From: Haloprofundus marisrubri
GTDB taxonomy: Archaea > Halobacteriota > Halobacteria > Halobacteriales > Haloferacaceae
Assembly (NCBI RefSeq): GCF_001469955.1
Contig: NZ_LOPU01000018.1
Coordinates: 436,001-500,000, forward strand
DNA: 64,000 bases
Direction of reading: 5' to 3'
Part shown: positions 52,580 to 61,609 of the stretch, one piece after another
How positions within the stretch are numbered: position 1 is the first letter of the stretch
How the letters are laid out: each line of letters starts with the position of its first letter
Position numbers and translations under genes: made by a program
The notes under the pieces: model-generated
Database searches by the model: none
The model's input: only the letters and a program-made list of their open reading frames with translations
Told to the model about the DNA's origin: nothing

Positions 52580-53596
52580 TCAGTGGCCCCACAGGTCGCC
52601 GCTCTCGTCGTATCTCGCCTCGAAAATCCGGTCGTGCTGCTCGTCGGACAGCGAGATATCGACCGCGCTGAGGTTCTCCTCTAGCTGTTCTTGGGTGCGC
52701 GCGCCGACGATGGGGACGCAGGTGAACTGCTGTATCTGCATCAACCAGCGGAGCGCGACCTGCGCGGGCGAGGCGTCGACTTCGTCGGCGACCTCCCGAA
52801 TCGCGTCGAGTACCTTCCACCCGCGTTCGGAGACGTAGTAGTCGCCGAAGCGGTCGTCGATGTTCGCGCGCGACCCGTCCGGCCCCTTCACCGCCTGCGG
52901 GTCGTCCTCGTCGGCACGTTCGTACTTTCCTGTGAGGAATCCGCCCGCGAGCGGTGAGTACGGACAGACGGCGATATCCTGGTCACCGCAAACGTCGAGA
53001 TATCCTTTCACGTCCTCGTAGTAACCGGCGTGGAACAGCGGTTGCGTCACGTCGAAGCGCGCGTAGTCGTGGGCGTCGGATTTCCACAGCGCCTTCGTCA
53101 ACTGCCACGCCGCCATCGTCGACGCGCCCAGATAGTTGACGCGGCCGTCCTCAACCAACCCGTTGAGCGCCTGCATCGTCTCCTCGATGGGCGTGTCGTC
53201 GTCCCAGCGGTGGATGTAGTAGAGGTCGAGATAGTCGGTTCCCAATCTATCGAGCGTCCCCTCGATTTGGTTTCTGATGTGCGTCCGCGACAGGCCGCGT
53301 CCGTTCGGGTTGTCCTCGTCGAACGGGAAGTAAACTTTCGAGGCGACGACGAAGTCCTCGCGGTCGCGTTCGGCCAGCCAATCGCCGATCCACTCCTCGC
53401 TGGTGCCGTTGGGGTCGCCGTAGACGTTCGCCGTGTCGATGAAGTTGCCACCGCGTTCGGCGAAGGTGTCGAGTAAGCTGTGCGCTTCGTCGCGCTCGGT
53501 CTCGTTCGTTCCGTCCGTCTTTCGTCCGAACCGCCACGTGCCGTAACAGAGCGAGGAGACGCGCGTCCCCGTCGCCCCGAGTTGTCGGTACTCCAT
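52580..53596 (-). CDS. aldo/keto reductase, copy 1
   Basis: 338 residues, TIM-barrel NADPH-dependent reductase. The catalytic tetrad is visible as FIDTANVYG (Asp and Tyr), VVASKVYFP (Lys) and YYIHRWDDD (His). It resembles voltage-gated K+ channel beta-subunit/AKR group proteins. The start MEYRQLGATG is identical to that of the copy next to it; the two genes lie 56 nt apart in the same direction and are strongly similar along their length, a recent tandem duplication. Confidence 0.93.
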   Translation of the reverse strand: MEYRQLGATGTRVSSLCYGTWRFGRKTDGTNETERDEAHSLLDTFAERGGNFIDTANVYGDPNGTSEEWIGDWLAERDREDFVVASKVYFPFDEDNPNGRGLSRTHIRNQIEGTLDRLGTDYLDLYYIHRWDDDTPIEETMQALNGLVEDGRVNYLGASTMAAWQLTKALWKSDAHDYARFDVTQPLFHAGYYEDVKGYLDVCGDQDIAVCPYSPLAGGFLTGKYERADEDDPQAVKGPDGSRANIDDRFGDYYVSERGWKVLDAIREVADEVDASPAQVALRWLMQIQQFTCVPIVGARTQEQLEENLSAVDISLSDEQHDRIFEARYDESGDLWGH

Positions 53597-53652
53597 ACGG
53601 TGGGTTCGAGAGCGAAAACGAAAAGTGTGGAGTCGGCGGCGATGTAGGAGTT

Positions 53653-54642
53653 TTAGGCTTCGTCGCCGGTCCGCGCGTCGGCGATGCGGTCGTACTGCTC
53701 CTCGGAGAGCGTCACGTCGACTGCGCCGAGGTTTTCCTCCATCTGCTCGACGGTGCGCGCGCCGACGATGGGAATACAGGCGAACTCGCGCTGGTCGACC
53801 AGCCATCGAAGCGCGACCTGTGCGGCGGAGGCGTCGACTTCGTCGGCGACGGACTCGATTGCGCTGAGCACTTCCCAGCCGTGGTCGGAGACGTAGGCGT
53901 CTTGGAAGTAGTCGACGAGGTTCGCGCGCGACCCGTCCGGGCCGACGGCGCTGCCGTCGTCGTCGCGTTCGTACTTACCCGTGAGGAACCCGCCCGCGAG
54001 CGGCGAGTACGGACAGACAGCGATATCTTGGTCGGCACAGACGTCGAGGTAGTCGTCGACTTCGGTTTGGGCCGCGTGGAACATCGGCTGAGTCACGTCG
54101 AAACGCGCGTAGTCGTTTACGTCGGACTTCCACAGCGCCTTCGTCAACTGCCACGCCGCCATCGTCGACGCGCCGAGGTAGTTCACTTTCCCTTCGTCGA
54201 CGAGGCCGCTGAGCGTCTGCATCGTCTCCTCGATAGGGGTGTTCTCGTCCCAGCGGTGAATGTAGTAGAGGTCGAGGTAGTCAGTGCCGAGTCTGTCGAG
54301 TGTGCCCTCGATTTGGTTTCTGATGTGCGTCCGCGACAGTCCTCGTCCGTTCGGATTCTCGCCGTCGAACGGGAAGTACACCTTCGAGGCGAGAACGTAG
54401 TCCTCTCGGTCACGCTCGGACAGCCAATCGCCAATCCACTCCTCGCTGGTGCCGTTGGGGTCGCCGTAGACGTTCGCCGTGTCGATGAAGTTGCCGCCGC
54501 CGGCCTCGAAGGCGTCGAGCAGTTCGTGGGCTTCCTCGCGGTCGGTTTCGTACTCCCCGCTGCTCTGCATGCCGAACCGCCACGTCCCATAGCAGATAGA
54601 GGAGACGCGCGTTCCCGTCGCCCCGAGTTGTCGGTATTCCAT
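53653..54642 (-). CDS. aldo/keto reductase, copy 2
   Basis: 329 residues. Same catalytic residues and near-identical blocks as the downstream copy (GLSRTHIRNQIEGTLDRLGT; YLGASTMAAWQLTKALWKSD). It differs mainly in the N-terminal loop after GTWRFG, the region around 225-260 and the C-terminus (here TGDEA). The divergence of the C-terminal substrate loop suggests the two copies may have different substrates. Confidence 0.93.
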   Translation of the reverse strand: MEYRQLGATGTRVSSICYGTWRFGMQSSGEYETDREEAHELLDAFEAGGGNFIDTANVYGDPNGTSEEWIGDWLSERDREDYVLASKVYFPFDGENPNGRGLSRTHIRNQIEGTLDRLGTDYLDLYYIHRWDENTPIEETMQTLSGLVDEGKVNYLGASTMAAWQLTKALWKSDVNDYARFDVTQPMFHAAQTEVDDYLDVCADQDIAVCPYSPLAGGFLTGKYERDDDGSAVGPDGSRANLVDYFQDAYVSDHGWEVLSAIESVADEVDASAAQVALRWLVDQREFACIPIVGARTVEQMEENLGAVDVTLSEEQYDRIADARTGDEA

Positions 54643-54797
54643 ACGCACTGCTCGGCGGCATCGGCCAAAAGGCTGTGAGTACCGGAAACGCGGCGAGTGA
54701 CCAGCGACGAGCGGCAACGTCTCCGGACGAAATCAGGTCGTTCGCACGGCGGTACAAGCGCCGACGGATTGATACTGTCTCCCACGCTTCTACGTCC

Positions 54798-55859
54798 GTG
54801 AACGTCGTAGGAATCGGACTCGGTGACCTCGGCCGCCTCGAACTTCGAACGCTCGCCGCTCTCGACGGGGTGGACCTCGTCGCGGGCGCGGACGTCTCTC
54901 CCGACGCCCGCGAGGCCTTCGCCGAGGAGCACGACATCCCGACGTACGAGTCGTACGAGGAGATGCTCGACGCCGAGGACGCCGACGCCGCCTGTATCGT
55001 GACGCCGCACACCCTCCACTACGACCAAGCCCGCGCTTGTCTCGACCGGGGGGTCCACGTCCACCTCGAAAAGCCGATGGTGACCGACCTCGACCACGCC
55101 CGCGACCTCCAGCGGCGCGCCGACGAGGCCGGACTCGTCCTCGCGGTCGGCTACCAACGCCACGTCGACTGGCGCTTCCAGAAGATTCGCCGTCTCATCG
55201 ACGAGGGTGCAATCGGCGACCTGCATATGGCCGCCTGCTTCCTCGAACAGGTGTGGATATCGTTCGCCGAAGAGCAGTGGCGGGGTAACCCGGCGCTCTC
55301 CGGTGGCGGACAGTTGTACGACTCCGGGTCGCACCTGCTCGACGCGCTGCTGTGGACGACCCGAACCGACCCCGTCTCCGTCGCCGCCGCCGTCGACAAC
55401 CGCGGCCACGACGTCGACGTCAACAGCGCACTCGCGGTGACGCTCGACCGAAACGGCGACCGAGTGACCGCGAGCGTCGGCGTCTCGGGCGCGGGCCGCA
55501 GCACTCCCGCACCCGGCGAGGGACTGCACTTCTGGGGGACCGAGGGACGAATCAGCCTCGGCGACGACACCCTAACCGTCGAATCGAACGGGGAAATCGA
55601 AGTCGAAGAGGCCCACGAACCCCAGTTCGAAGAACTGACCGAGGCGAAACTCCAGAACTTCGTCGACGCCATCCGCGGCGACGCCGAACTCGTCATCCCG
55701 GCGACGGACGCAATCGGTGTGACGGCGCTCACCGAAGCGTCGTACGAGGCCGCCGAGAGCGGGAGAACCGTCGCTATCGACGCGTTCGGCGGTGTGGAAA
55801 GCGCGTCACTCGACGCCAGCGCTGAGGCGACGACGACTGAACCCGGCGACGACGACTGA
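54798..55859 (+). CDS. Gfo/Idh/MocA family oxidoreductase
   Basis: 353 residues. An N-terminal Rossmann domain with VVGIGLGDLGRLELRTL, the family's lysine motif VHLEKPMVTDLDHA near residue 95, and a C-terminal alpha/beta domain with GGGQLYDSGSHLLDALLW. Sugar or inositol dehydrogenase activity is likely but the substrate is unknown. The start is a GTG (NVVGIG follows) with TTGATACTG ~28 nt upstream, fitting a leaderless GTG mRNA; the open frame further upstream is not coding-like. Divergent from the aldo/keto reductase pair. Confidence 0.88.
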   Translation: MNVVGIGLGDLGRLELRTLAALDGVDLVAGADVSPDAREAFAEEHDIPTYESYEEMLDAEDADAACIVTPHTLHYDQARACLDRGVHVHLEKPMVTDLDHARDLQRRADEAGLVLAVGYQRHVDWRFQKIRRLIDEGAIGDLHMAACFLEQVWISFAEEQWRGNPALSGGGQLYDSGSHLLDALLWTTRTDPVSVAAAVDNRGHDVDVNSALAVTLDRNGDRVTASVGVSGAGRSTPAPGEGLHFWGTEGRISLGDDTLTVESNGEIEVEEAHEPQFEELTEAKLQNFVDAIRGDAELVIPATDAIGVTALTEASYEAAESGRTVAIDAFGGVESASLDASAEATTTEPGDDD

Positions 55860-55964
55860 GCGCGCACGTTCGCAAACTCGTCTTCGCTCTCTCGCGTTCG
55901 ACGCTCGAACCACCTCGCGCGCTCGAAGGGGAATCCTTACGGCCGGAACGCGCCGAGTTCGACC

Positions 55965-57008
55965 ATGGACGAGGTACTGGTCGCCGACGACGTGCGAAAG
56001 GAGTACGACGACACCGTCGCCGTCGACGGCGTCTCGCTATCAGTCGGCACAGGGGAGGTGTTCGGCCTCATCGGCCCGAACGGCGCGGGGAAGACGACGC
56101 TCGTTCGCGCGCTCACCGGGACGACCCGTGCCGAGGGCACGATTCGCGTGTTCGGCGGCGACCCCGAGGACGCCGACGAGCAACGGGTGAGTCTGCTCCC
56201 GCAGTCGTTCTCGCCGCCGGCACGACTCACCGCCCGCGAACTGGTCGCCTACTACGGCGGCCTCTACGACGACTCGCGCGACCCCGACGCCGTGCTGGCC
56301 GACGTCGGACTGAGCGACGCCGCGGACACGTGGTACGAGAACCTCTCGGGCGGACAGCAGCGCCGCGTCTGCGTCGGCGTCTCGCTGGTCAACGACCCCG
56401 ACGTGCTCTTCTTGGACGAACCGACGACCGGCATCGACCCCGCGGGTCGCCGGTCGCTGTGGTCGCTCATCGAAGGCCTCGCAGCGGGCGGGACCACCGT
56501 GTTTCTGACGAGTCACTCGATGGCCGAGGTCGAACGACTCTCGGACCGCGTCGGCCTGCTCGCCGACGGTAAACTCGTCGCCGTCGGGACGCCCGACTCG
56601 CTCGTCGCCGAATACGGCGGCGAGAGTCGACTCGTCGTCCGACCCGAGCGGTCGCCCGAGTCGGCCGCCGAGGCGCTTTCCGACGCGAGCCGTGGATTCG
56701 ACCTCATCGTCGACGGCGACGAACTACTGTTCCGAAACGTCGCGCCCACCGACATCGGTCCCGCCGTCGACGCACTCGAATCTGCGGGTATCGAGTACGA
56801 TGCGCTGACGTGGAAGCAACCGGACCTCGAAGACGTCTACCTCCACCTCACCGGTGACGAGTTCGGCGTGTCCGAGCGGCCGACGACGACTGCCGTGGCT
56901 GACGCCGCAGACGGTGCGAACGACGCGGATGACACCGATACCGACACCGACACCGACACCGACACGCTCGGCGCAGGTGCGCCGGCCGGCTCCGGAGGTG
57001 ACCGATGA
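55965..57008 (+). CDS. ABC transporter ATP-binding protein (ABC-2 type)
   Basis: 347 residues. Walker A GPNGAGKTTLV, signature NLSGGQQRRVCVG, Walker B VLFLDEPTTGIDPAG, His loop TSHSMAEVE. A ~70-residue C-terminal domain follows, then an acidic tail with an (Asp-Thr)n run encoded by hexanucleotide repeats at about 56937-56966. The start is supported by CTTACG ~28 nt upstream. Coupled by ATGA overlap to the permease. Confidence 0.93.
   Translation: MDEVLVADDVRKEYDDTVAVDGVSLSVGTGEVFGLIGPNGAGKTTLVRALTGTTRAEGTIRVFGGDPEDADEQRVSLLPQSFSPPARLTARELVAYYGGLYDDSRDPDAVLADVGLSDAADTWYENLSGGQQRRVCVGVSLVNDPDVLFLDEPTTGIDPAGRRSLWSLIEGLAAGGTTVFLTSHSMAEVERLSDRVGLLADGKLVAVGTPDSLVAEYGGESRLVVRPERSPESAAEALSDASRGFDLIVDGDELLFRNVAPTDIGPAVDALESAGIEYDALTWKQPDLEDVYLHLTGDEFGVSERPTTTAVADAADGANDADDTDTDTDTDTDTLGAGAPAGSGGDR
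56937..56966 (+). repeat. hexanucleotide repeat GACACC inside the ABC ATPase gene
   Basis: Five or so in-frame copies of GACACC/GATACC encode alternating Asp-Thr near the end of the ATPase. Multiples of six keep the frame, so copy-number change would only alter the tail length. Confidence 0.75.
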
Positions 57009-57775
57009 CGGCCACTGGCCGAGTGAGCGCGGAGTTCGGCGCGGCGTGGAACTCCTTTCTGCGCCGCCGGACGGCCGTGTTCTTCACGTTCTTCTTCCCG
57101 GTCATCCTCGTGCTCATCTTCGGCGCGCTGGTGCAGACCCAACCGACCGGCGGCGGCCTGTTCGCCGAACCGCAGGCGTACTACATCCCGGGCTATCTCG
57201 CCACCGTCGTGCTGTTTACGCCACTGTCGCGCGTCGGCAGCGAAATCGCCCGCCACCGCGAGGGCAACCGTTTCGAGAAACTGGCGACGACGCCGCTGTC
57301 GCGCACGGAGTGGATGCTCGCGCAGACGCTCGTCAACGTCGTCGTCATCGGTCTCGCGGCGCTGCTCATCCTCGCGCTGATGGTGCTCGTGACGGGCGCG
57401 GAGATTCCGCTCTCGCCGGGTATTCTGCTCTTGATTCCGTTCGTCGTCCTCGGCGTCACGGTCTTCTGTGGCCTCGGCTCGGTGCTCGGCAGCATCGCCG
57501 ACTCCCAAGACGGCGTCATCGCCGCGAGCAACACGGTGGCGCTCCCGCTTCTGTTCCTCTCGGAGACGTTCGTCACGCCCGAACTCCTGCCCGACTGGTT
57601 CGGCCCCATCGTCAATCTCTCGCCGCTGACGTACTTCTCGCGTGGCGTGCGAGCGCTCACGTACGAGGGCGCTGGCCTGACTGACCCGACGGTGCTTACG
57701 AACCTCGGTGTCGTCGCTGCGCTCGCCGTCGTGTTCTTCGTCGCCGGCGCGTACGCCATCCCACGGACGGACTAA
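57005..57775 (+). CDS. ABC-2 type permease
   Basis: 256 residues with six membrane helices. The cytoplasmic loop EIARHREGNRFEKLATTPLS is the ABC-2 E-x-x-x-GT-like signature, and LFLSETFVTPELLPDWFGPI is the family's extracellular turn. Overlaps the ATPase by four bases and the convergent gene behind it by four bases. Haloarchaea often keep such an exporter close to ctaB and a membrane protein like that at 51130, so a link to oxidase maturation is possible (inference). Confidence 0.9.
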   Translation: MTATGRVSAEFGAAWNSFLRRRTAVFFTFFFPVILVLIFGALVQTQPTGGGLFAEPQAYYIPGYLATVVLFTPLSRVGSEIARHREGNRFEKLATTPLSRTEWMLAQTLVNVVVIGLAALLILALMVLVTGAEIPLSPGILLLIPFVVLGVTVFCGLGSVLGSIADSQDGVIAASNTVALPLLFLSETFVTPELLPDWFGPIVNLSPLTYFSRGVRALTYEGAGLTDPTVLTNLGVVAALAVVFFVAGAYAIPRTD

Positions 57776-58128
57776 CGGAGTGCGAGCGACGCGAGAAGGC
57801 GGAGCAGTGGTTTTACGAACTTGCTGAGAAGGCCGAACAGGACGACGAGTGCGACCACCGGAAGCGCCGTCGTCCAGAACGACCCCGAGAACAGCACGTT
57901 GACGCCCGCTCCCAGACCACCGGACGCGACGAGACAGAACGCAGAGACGCCGACGAGCCAGAGAAGTCCGCCAAGACTGTCGATTCGTTTTCCACTGCTC
58001 CTGCCGCTGTCGTCGCCGGAGTCACCGCCGAGCGCCTGCTCGGACCAGAAGCCCACGACGAACGCGAGCGCTGCAATCAGTACTGAACCTGCGCGTTTCG
58101 CGGCGTTCCGAATCTCGTTGTCGGACAT
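57772..58128 (-). CDS. small membrane protein with three hydrophobic segments
   Basis: 118 residues: an N-terminal helix (GSVLIAALAFVVGFWSEQAL), an acidic/Ser loop (GGDSGDDSGRSSGKR), a central helix and a C-terminal helix (ALPVVALVVLFGLLSKFVKP). TTTATG ~27 nt upstream of the ATG suggests a leaderless mRNA. The 3' end overlaps that of the convergent permease gene. Not recognised. Confidence 0.72.
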   Translation of the reverse strand: MSDNEIRNAAKRAGSVLIAALAFVVGFWSEQALGGDSGDDSGRSSGKRIDSLGGLLWLVGVSAFCLVASGGLGAGVNVLFSGSFWTTALPVVALVVLFGLLSKFVKPLLRLLASLALR

Positions 58129-58191
58129 ACCGAGGCGTGGCCCCGCCTTCGGTCATAAAGCTTAGCGTCAGAACAGCCACTGCGACGAGAA

Positions 58192-58335
58192 TCAGACGCC
58201 GATTCGACTGACTCCCAAAATCGCGCCGCAGTCCGAACACTCCCAGACGGAGCCATCGGTGAACCGGAGGTCGGTGTCGCTCTCGACGAGTTCTCGCTGT
58301 TCGGATTCGCAGTGAGGACAGTGTCCCATGGCCAT
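58192..58335 (-). CDS. 47-residue zinc-ribbon protein
   Basis: Below usual gene-calling size. The protein starts MAMGHCPHCESEQRELV and later has VWECSDCGAILG: two CxxC pairs about 27 residues apart, a complete zinc ribbon. A second start two codons downstream (58329) is possible. The strong cysteine pattern, haloarchaeal codon use and neat fit between two same-strand genes support it as real. Function unknown; many such haloarchaeal microproteins exist. Confidence 0.7.
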   Translation of the reverse strand: MAMGHCPHCESEQRELVESDTDLRFTDGSVWECSDCGAILGVSRIGV

Positions 58336-58379
58336 CGATTCGCTCCCAAACGAATGGAATTTTTGGCCGACTGAACCGC

Positions 58380-59417
58380 TCAGTCGATGGGGATGCGCTC
58401 GCCGCGGCCGCCGCGTCGTCGCGGGCGTCTGCCGCCCGGCGTCGGTCGCTCGCCGAGGACAACCTCCAGCGTCATCTCCTCGCCCTCGCGGAGCACGTCG
58501 ATTTCGACGGGTTCGCTCGGCCGTGTCTCGGTGATGAGGTAGTGCATCAGCTGCTCGTGGGAGTTGACCGCGTGGCCGTTGATACCCACGATGACGTCAC
58601 CACCGACTGGAACTTCGCGCCCGCGGACGGTCCGCGAGTAGCGCGACCCATGGAGCGCGTCGCCGGCGGCCGGTCCGGCAGCCACGTCGACGACGAGCAC
58701 GCCCCGCGGTTCGTCGAGGCGGTTCGCCTGCGCGACGGTCGGCGTCACGTCGAGCGTCCGCGTCCGCAGGTACGAGTGCCGATACGACCCGTCTTCGATG
58801 AGTCCCGGGGCGACCTGCGAGACGATGGCCGGCGAGACGGCGAATCCGATGTTGTCGCCCTGTTTCGCTCGGTTGACGCCGACGACTTCGTACGACGTTT
58901 CGGACGACGGTTCTCCATTTTTGCGACCGTTCAGCGCCACGAGCGGCCCGCCGCTGTTTCCGGGGTTGATTGGTGCGTCCGTCTGGACCACGTCGGGGAT
59001 GGCGAACCCGCCGGAGGTCGGCATCGACCGACTCGACCCCGAGACGATGCCGACGCTGATGGAGCCGTCGAGGCCCATCGGGTTGCCGAGCGCCGCGACG
59101 GGGCGGCCGGGTTTGGGGTTCTCCGTCGCAACCGGGAGCGGTACTGCGTTCTCCGGGAGGTCGTCGACGCGGACGACGGCGAGGTCGGTGTAGGCGTCGA
59201 CGCCAACGACGTCGCCCTCGCGCCACTGCCCGTCGCTGAACCGGAGTTCGACGCCGTCGCCGCCGCGGACGACGTGTTCGTTCGTCACGACGTGGCTGTC
59301 GTCGTAGACGAACCCCGACCCGGCACCGCCCGCTGGCCCGCGGCCGGCGACGTACACCGAGACGACGGAAGGAATGACCTCCTCGTACAACTGTTCGTAG
59401 TCGATGTCTGACTTCAT
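58380..59417 (-). CDS. S1C (HtrA/DegP-like) serine protease with PDZ domain
   Basis: 345 residues. Catalytic triad: His in VVTNEHVVRGG, Asp in AYTDLAVVRVD, Ser in INPGNSGGPLVALNG. A single PDZ domain occupies ~240-330 (VGGDVIVGINGHAVNSHEQL). Unusually for HtrA, the N-terminus (MKSDIDYEQLYEEVIPSVVS) has neither signal peptide nor membrane anchor, so a cytoplasmic protease/chaperone is inferred. The C-terminus is Arg/Gly-rich (GGRRPRRRGGRGER), which could bind nucleic acid or membranes. Confidence 0.92.
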   Translation of the reverse strand: MKSDIDYEQLYEEVIPSVVSVYVAGRGPAGGAGSGFVYDDSHVVTNEHVVRGGDGVELRFSDGQWREGDVVGVDAYTDLAVVRVDDLPENAVPLPVATENPKPGRPVAALGNPMGLDGSISVGIVSGSSRSMPTSGGFAIPDVVQTDAPINPGNSGGPLVALNGRKNGEPSSETSYEVVGVNRAKQGDNIGFAVSPAIVSQVAPGLIEDGSYRHSYLRTRTLDVTPTVAQANRLDEPRGVLVVDVAAGPAAGDALHGSRYSRTVRGREVPVGGDVIVGINGHAVNSHEQLMHYLITETRPSEPVEIDVLREGEEMTLEVVLGERPTPGGRRPRRRGGRGERIPID

Positions 59418-59559
59418 GGGGTGGTGCGCCGACGCCGACCAACGACGACAGCGCTTACCGGAGGTTAGGCGCTCCAGTCGATATTAGCATGTCGGATGTT
59501 GTCATGTCACAATGACGAAGCAGGTGCCGGTTCGCAGGGCGGAGCCTCGGTTCGGAGAC

Positions 59560-61044
59560 TCAGTACCGGAACGTCGGGCCGTCGTCGCCGTCTTGGACCT
59601 CGACGCCCATCGCTTCGAGGCGGTCTCTGAGGTCGTCGGCGCGTTCGTAGTTCCCGGCTTCGCGCTCGGATTCGCGCAGTTCCAGCACGAGTTCGACCAC
59701 GTCGTCGGCGAGGCTCACGTCGCCACCCGCTTCCTCGCCGAAGGAGAGTCCGAACACGCTGCCGCCGAGGTCCTCGAACGTCTCGACCGCCTCGCGCAGT
59801 CCTCGGTAGTCGTACTCGTCGTGGGCGTCGACGTGGCGGTTGACGCCCGCGGCGAGTTCGAGCAGGGCAGCCATCGCTTCGCGGACGTTGAAGTCGTCGT
59901 TCATCGCCCGCGTGAACTCTTTGCGGGTCTCGGCGACGGTGGCTCGCAGTTCCTCGTCTTCGACTTTCGTTCGCGCCTCGGTCGAATCGAGGCGGTCGCT
60001 GGCGGTCTCGTAGGCGCGTTCGAGGCGTTCCCAACGTTCCTCGGCTTCGGCCATCGCCTCCTCGCTGAACGTCTGTTTCGACCCGTAGCCAGTCGAGAGA
60101 TAGAACGTCCGGACGACGTCGACGCCGAACTCCTCTAAGGCACCTGAAACGGTGAAGAAGTTGCCCAGACTCGAACTCATCTTCTCGCCTTTGGTCTCCA
60201 AAAGACCAGTATGGAGCCAGTAGCGCGCGAACTGCTGTCCAGTTGCCGCCTCGCTCTGGGCGATTTCGTTCTCGTGGTGCGGGAACACGAGGTCGTGGCC
60301 GCCGACGTGGATATCGAGGGTTTCGCCGAGATGCGTTATCGACATCGCCGAGCACTCGATGTGCCAGCCCGGTCTGCCGTCGCCCCACGGCGAGTCCCAC
60401 GTCTCGCCGTGGTCGGCGTCGTCGTCGACGGGTCGGTCGTCCTTTCGGTGTTCGGCGAGGGCGGCGTCGCTGACGCCGTCGGCTTTCCAGAGTGCGAAGT
60501 CCGCGGGGTGGCGTTTCTCGCTTCGCTCGTCGGCTTCGCCCTGCGCCTCCATCTCATCGATGTTCTGGTTCGAGAGCTTCCCGTAGTCGGGGAACTCGGT
60601 GACGTCGAAGTACACTGAGCCGTTCGACTCGTAGGCGTAGCCCTTCTCCACGAGCGTTTCGATGAGGTCGATGATTTCGGGGACGTGTTCGGAAACTCGC
60701 GGGTACACCTCCGCGCGCAGGAGGTTGAGGCCGCGCATATCCTCGATAACTGAACTCATGAACTGTTCGGCGACTTCCTCCTCCGTATCGCCGAGGCCTT
60801 CCTCACCCGCGCGGGCGGCGATTTTCTCGTTCACGTCGGTGAAGTTCTCGACGTGGCGGACGCCGTAGCCCTCGTGGGCCAACCAGCGGTGCATCACGTC
60901 CGAGTGGGTCCACACGCGGGCGTGGCCGAGGTGGGCGTCGTCCGAGACCGTCAGCCCGCAGACGTACAACAGCACGTCGTCGGGGTCGCCCGGTTCGAAC
61001 TCCTCGCGTTCGCCCGTCAGGGTGTTGGTCACGGACAGCGTCAT
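59560..61044 (-). CDS. cysS: cysteinyl-tRNA synthetase
   Basis: 494 residues, class Ia synthetase. The zinc/cysteine-binding VCGLTVSDDAHLGHAR contains the HIGH-like motif; WHIECSAMS and GGHDLVFPHHENEIAQ give further ligands; the KMSKS-like loop is KGEKMSSSLGN. The C-terminal DALR-like helical domain is present. The start MTLSVTNTLTGE is preferred since CCTAAATCC lies ~27 nt upstream; the longer frame is not coding-like. Confidence 0.97.
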   Translation of the reverse strand: MTLSVTNTLTGEREEFEPGDPDDVLLYVCGLTVSDDAHLGHARVWTHSDVMHRWLAHEGYGVRHVENFTDVNEKIAARAGEEGLGDTEEEVAEQFMSSVIEDMRGLNLLRAEVYPRVSEHVPEIIDLIETLVEKGYAYESNGSVYFDVTEFPDYGKLSNQNIDEMEAQGEADERSEKRHPADFALWKADGVSDAALAEHRKDDRPVDDDADHGETWDSPWGDGRPGWHIECSAMSITHLGETLDIHVGGHDLVFPHHENEIAQSEAATGQQFARYWLHTGLLETKGEKMSSSLGNFFTVSGALEEFGVDVVRTFYLSTGYGSKQTFSEEAMAEAEERWERLERAYETASDRLDSTEARTKVEDEELRATVAETRKEFTRAMNDDFNVREAMAALLELAAGVNRHVDAHDEYDYRGLREAVETFEDLGGSVFGLSFGEEAGGDVSLADDVVELVLELRESEREAGNYERADDLRDRLEAMGVEVQDGDDGPTFRY

Positions 61045-61252
61045 TGCCCGAGGGTTGTTTGGGATGGGATTTAGGCCTTTCAGAACTGTGCGAGCGGGTG
61101 GCGGACTGGTCGCGGCCCGCAACCTGTGTGTTCTCGTGTGTACGTCTTCGAGTCGACTGCAGACGTCGGCCACATCTGTGTCCGGAAACCCGTGCTATCG
61201 GTACTCTCGTGTCACGGAATCGTTACTATCTGAGAGCACGATATAGGCCGTC

Positions 61253-61462
61253 ATGGATTCTCGATTCAGATTCTTCACCACCGGTCTCGTCGCGGCGCTC
61301 GCGGCGTACATCTTTACTGTCGTCGCCTTCACCGGCCTGCTCGACTTGGTTGCAACCGCCGTGTTCGCGGTCGTCTTTCTCGTCGTGATGGTCGGCTTCG
61401 AACGATTCGTGCTATGGGCGGAAAAACTCGAACGCGACTCGCCGCGCAGCAGTCCTCGCTGA
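61253..61462 (+). CDS. small two-helix membrane protein (69 residues)
   Basis: 69 residues: helix 1 TTGLVAALAAYIFTVVAFTG, helix 2 ATAVFAVVFLVVMVGFERFV, and a charged C-terminus (WAEKLERDSPRSSPR). GTTACTATC ~28 nt upstream fits a leaderless start. Function unknown. Confidence 0.7.
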   Translation: MDSRFRFFTTGLVAALAAYIFTVVAFTGLLDLVATAVFAVVFLVVMVGFERFVLWAEKLERDSPRSSPR

Positions 61463-61609
61463 GAACTCCCTCTCGTATTCGTCTGCGTCTCTCACACCGT
61501 AGCGGACCCGTCTGTTTGGTTTTCGTCGCACTCGTGGCCGAACCCGTACGGTAGCTGTAACAGTAATTATTGAAAGACTAACAAATACCACACAGCCGAG
61601 AGACGGTAC

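Noticed and set aside
54675-54797. N-terminal extension of the Gfo/Idh oxidoreductase from an earlier start
   Set aside because: The extra 41 codons are basic and precede the Rossmann strand by too much; a TATA-like box lies within them, at the right distance for the GTG at 54798.
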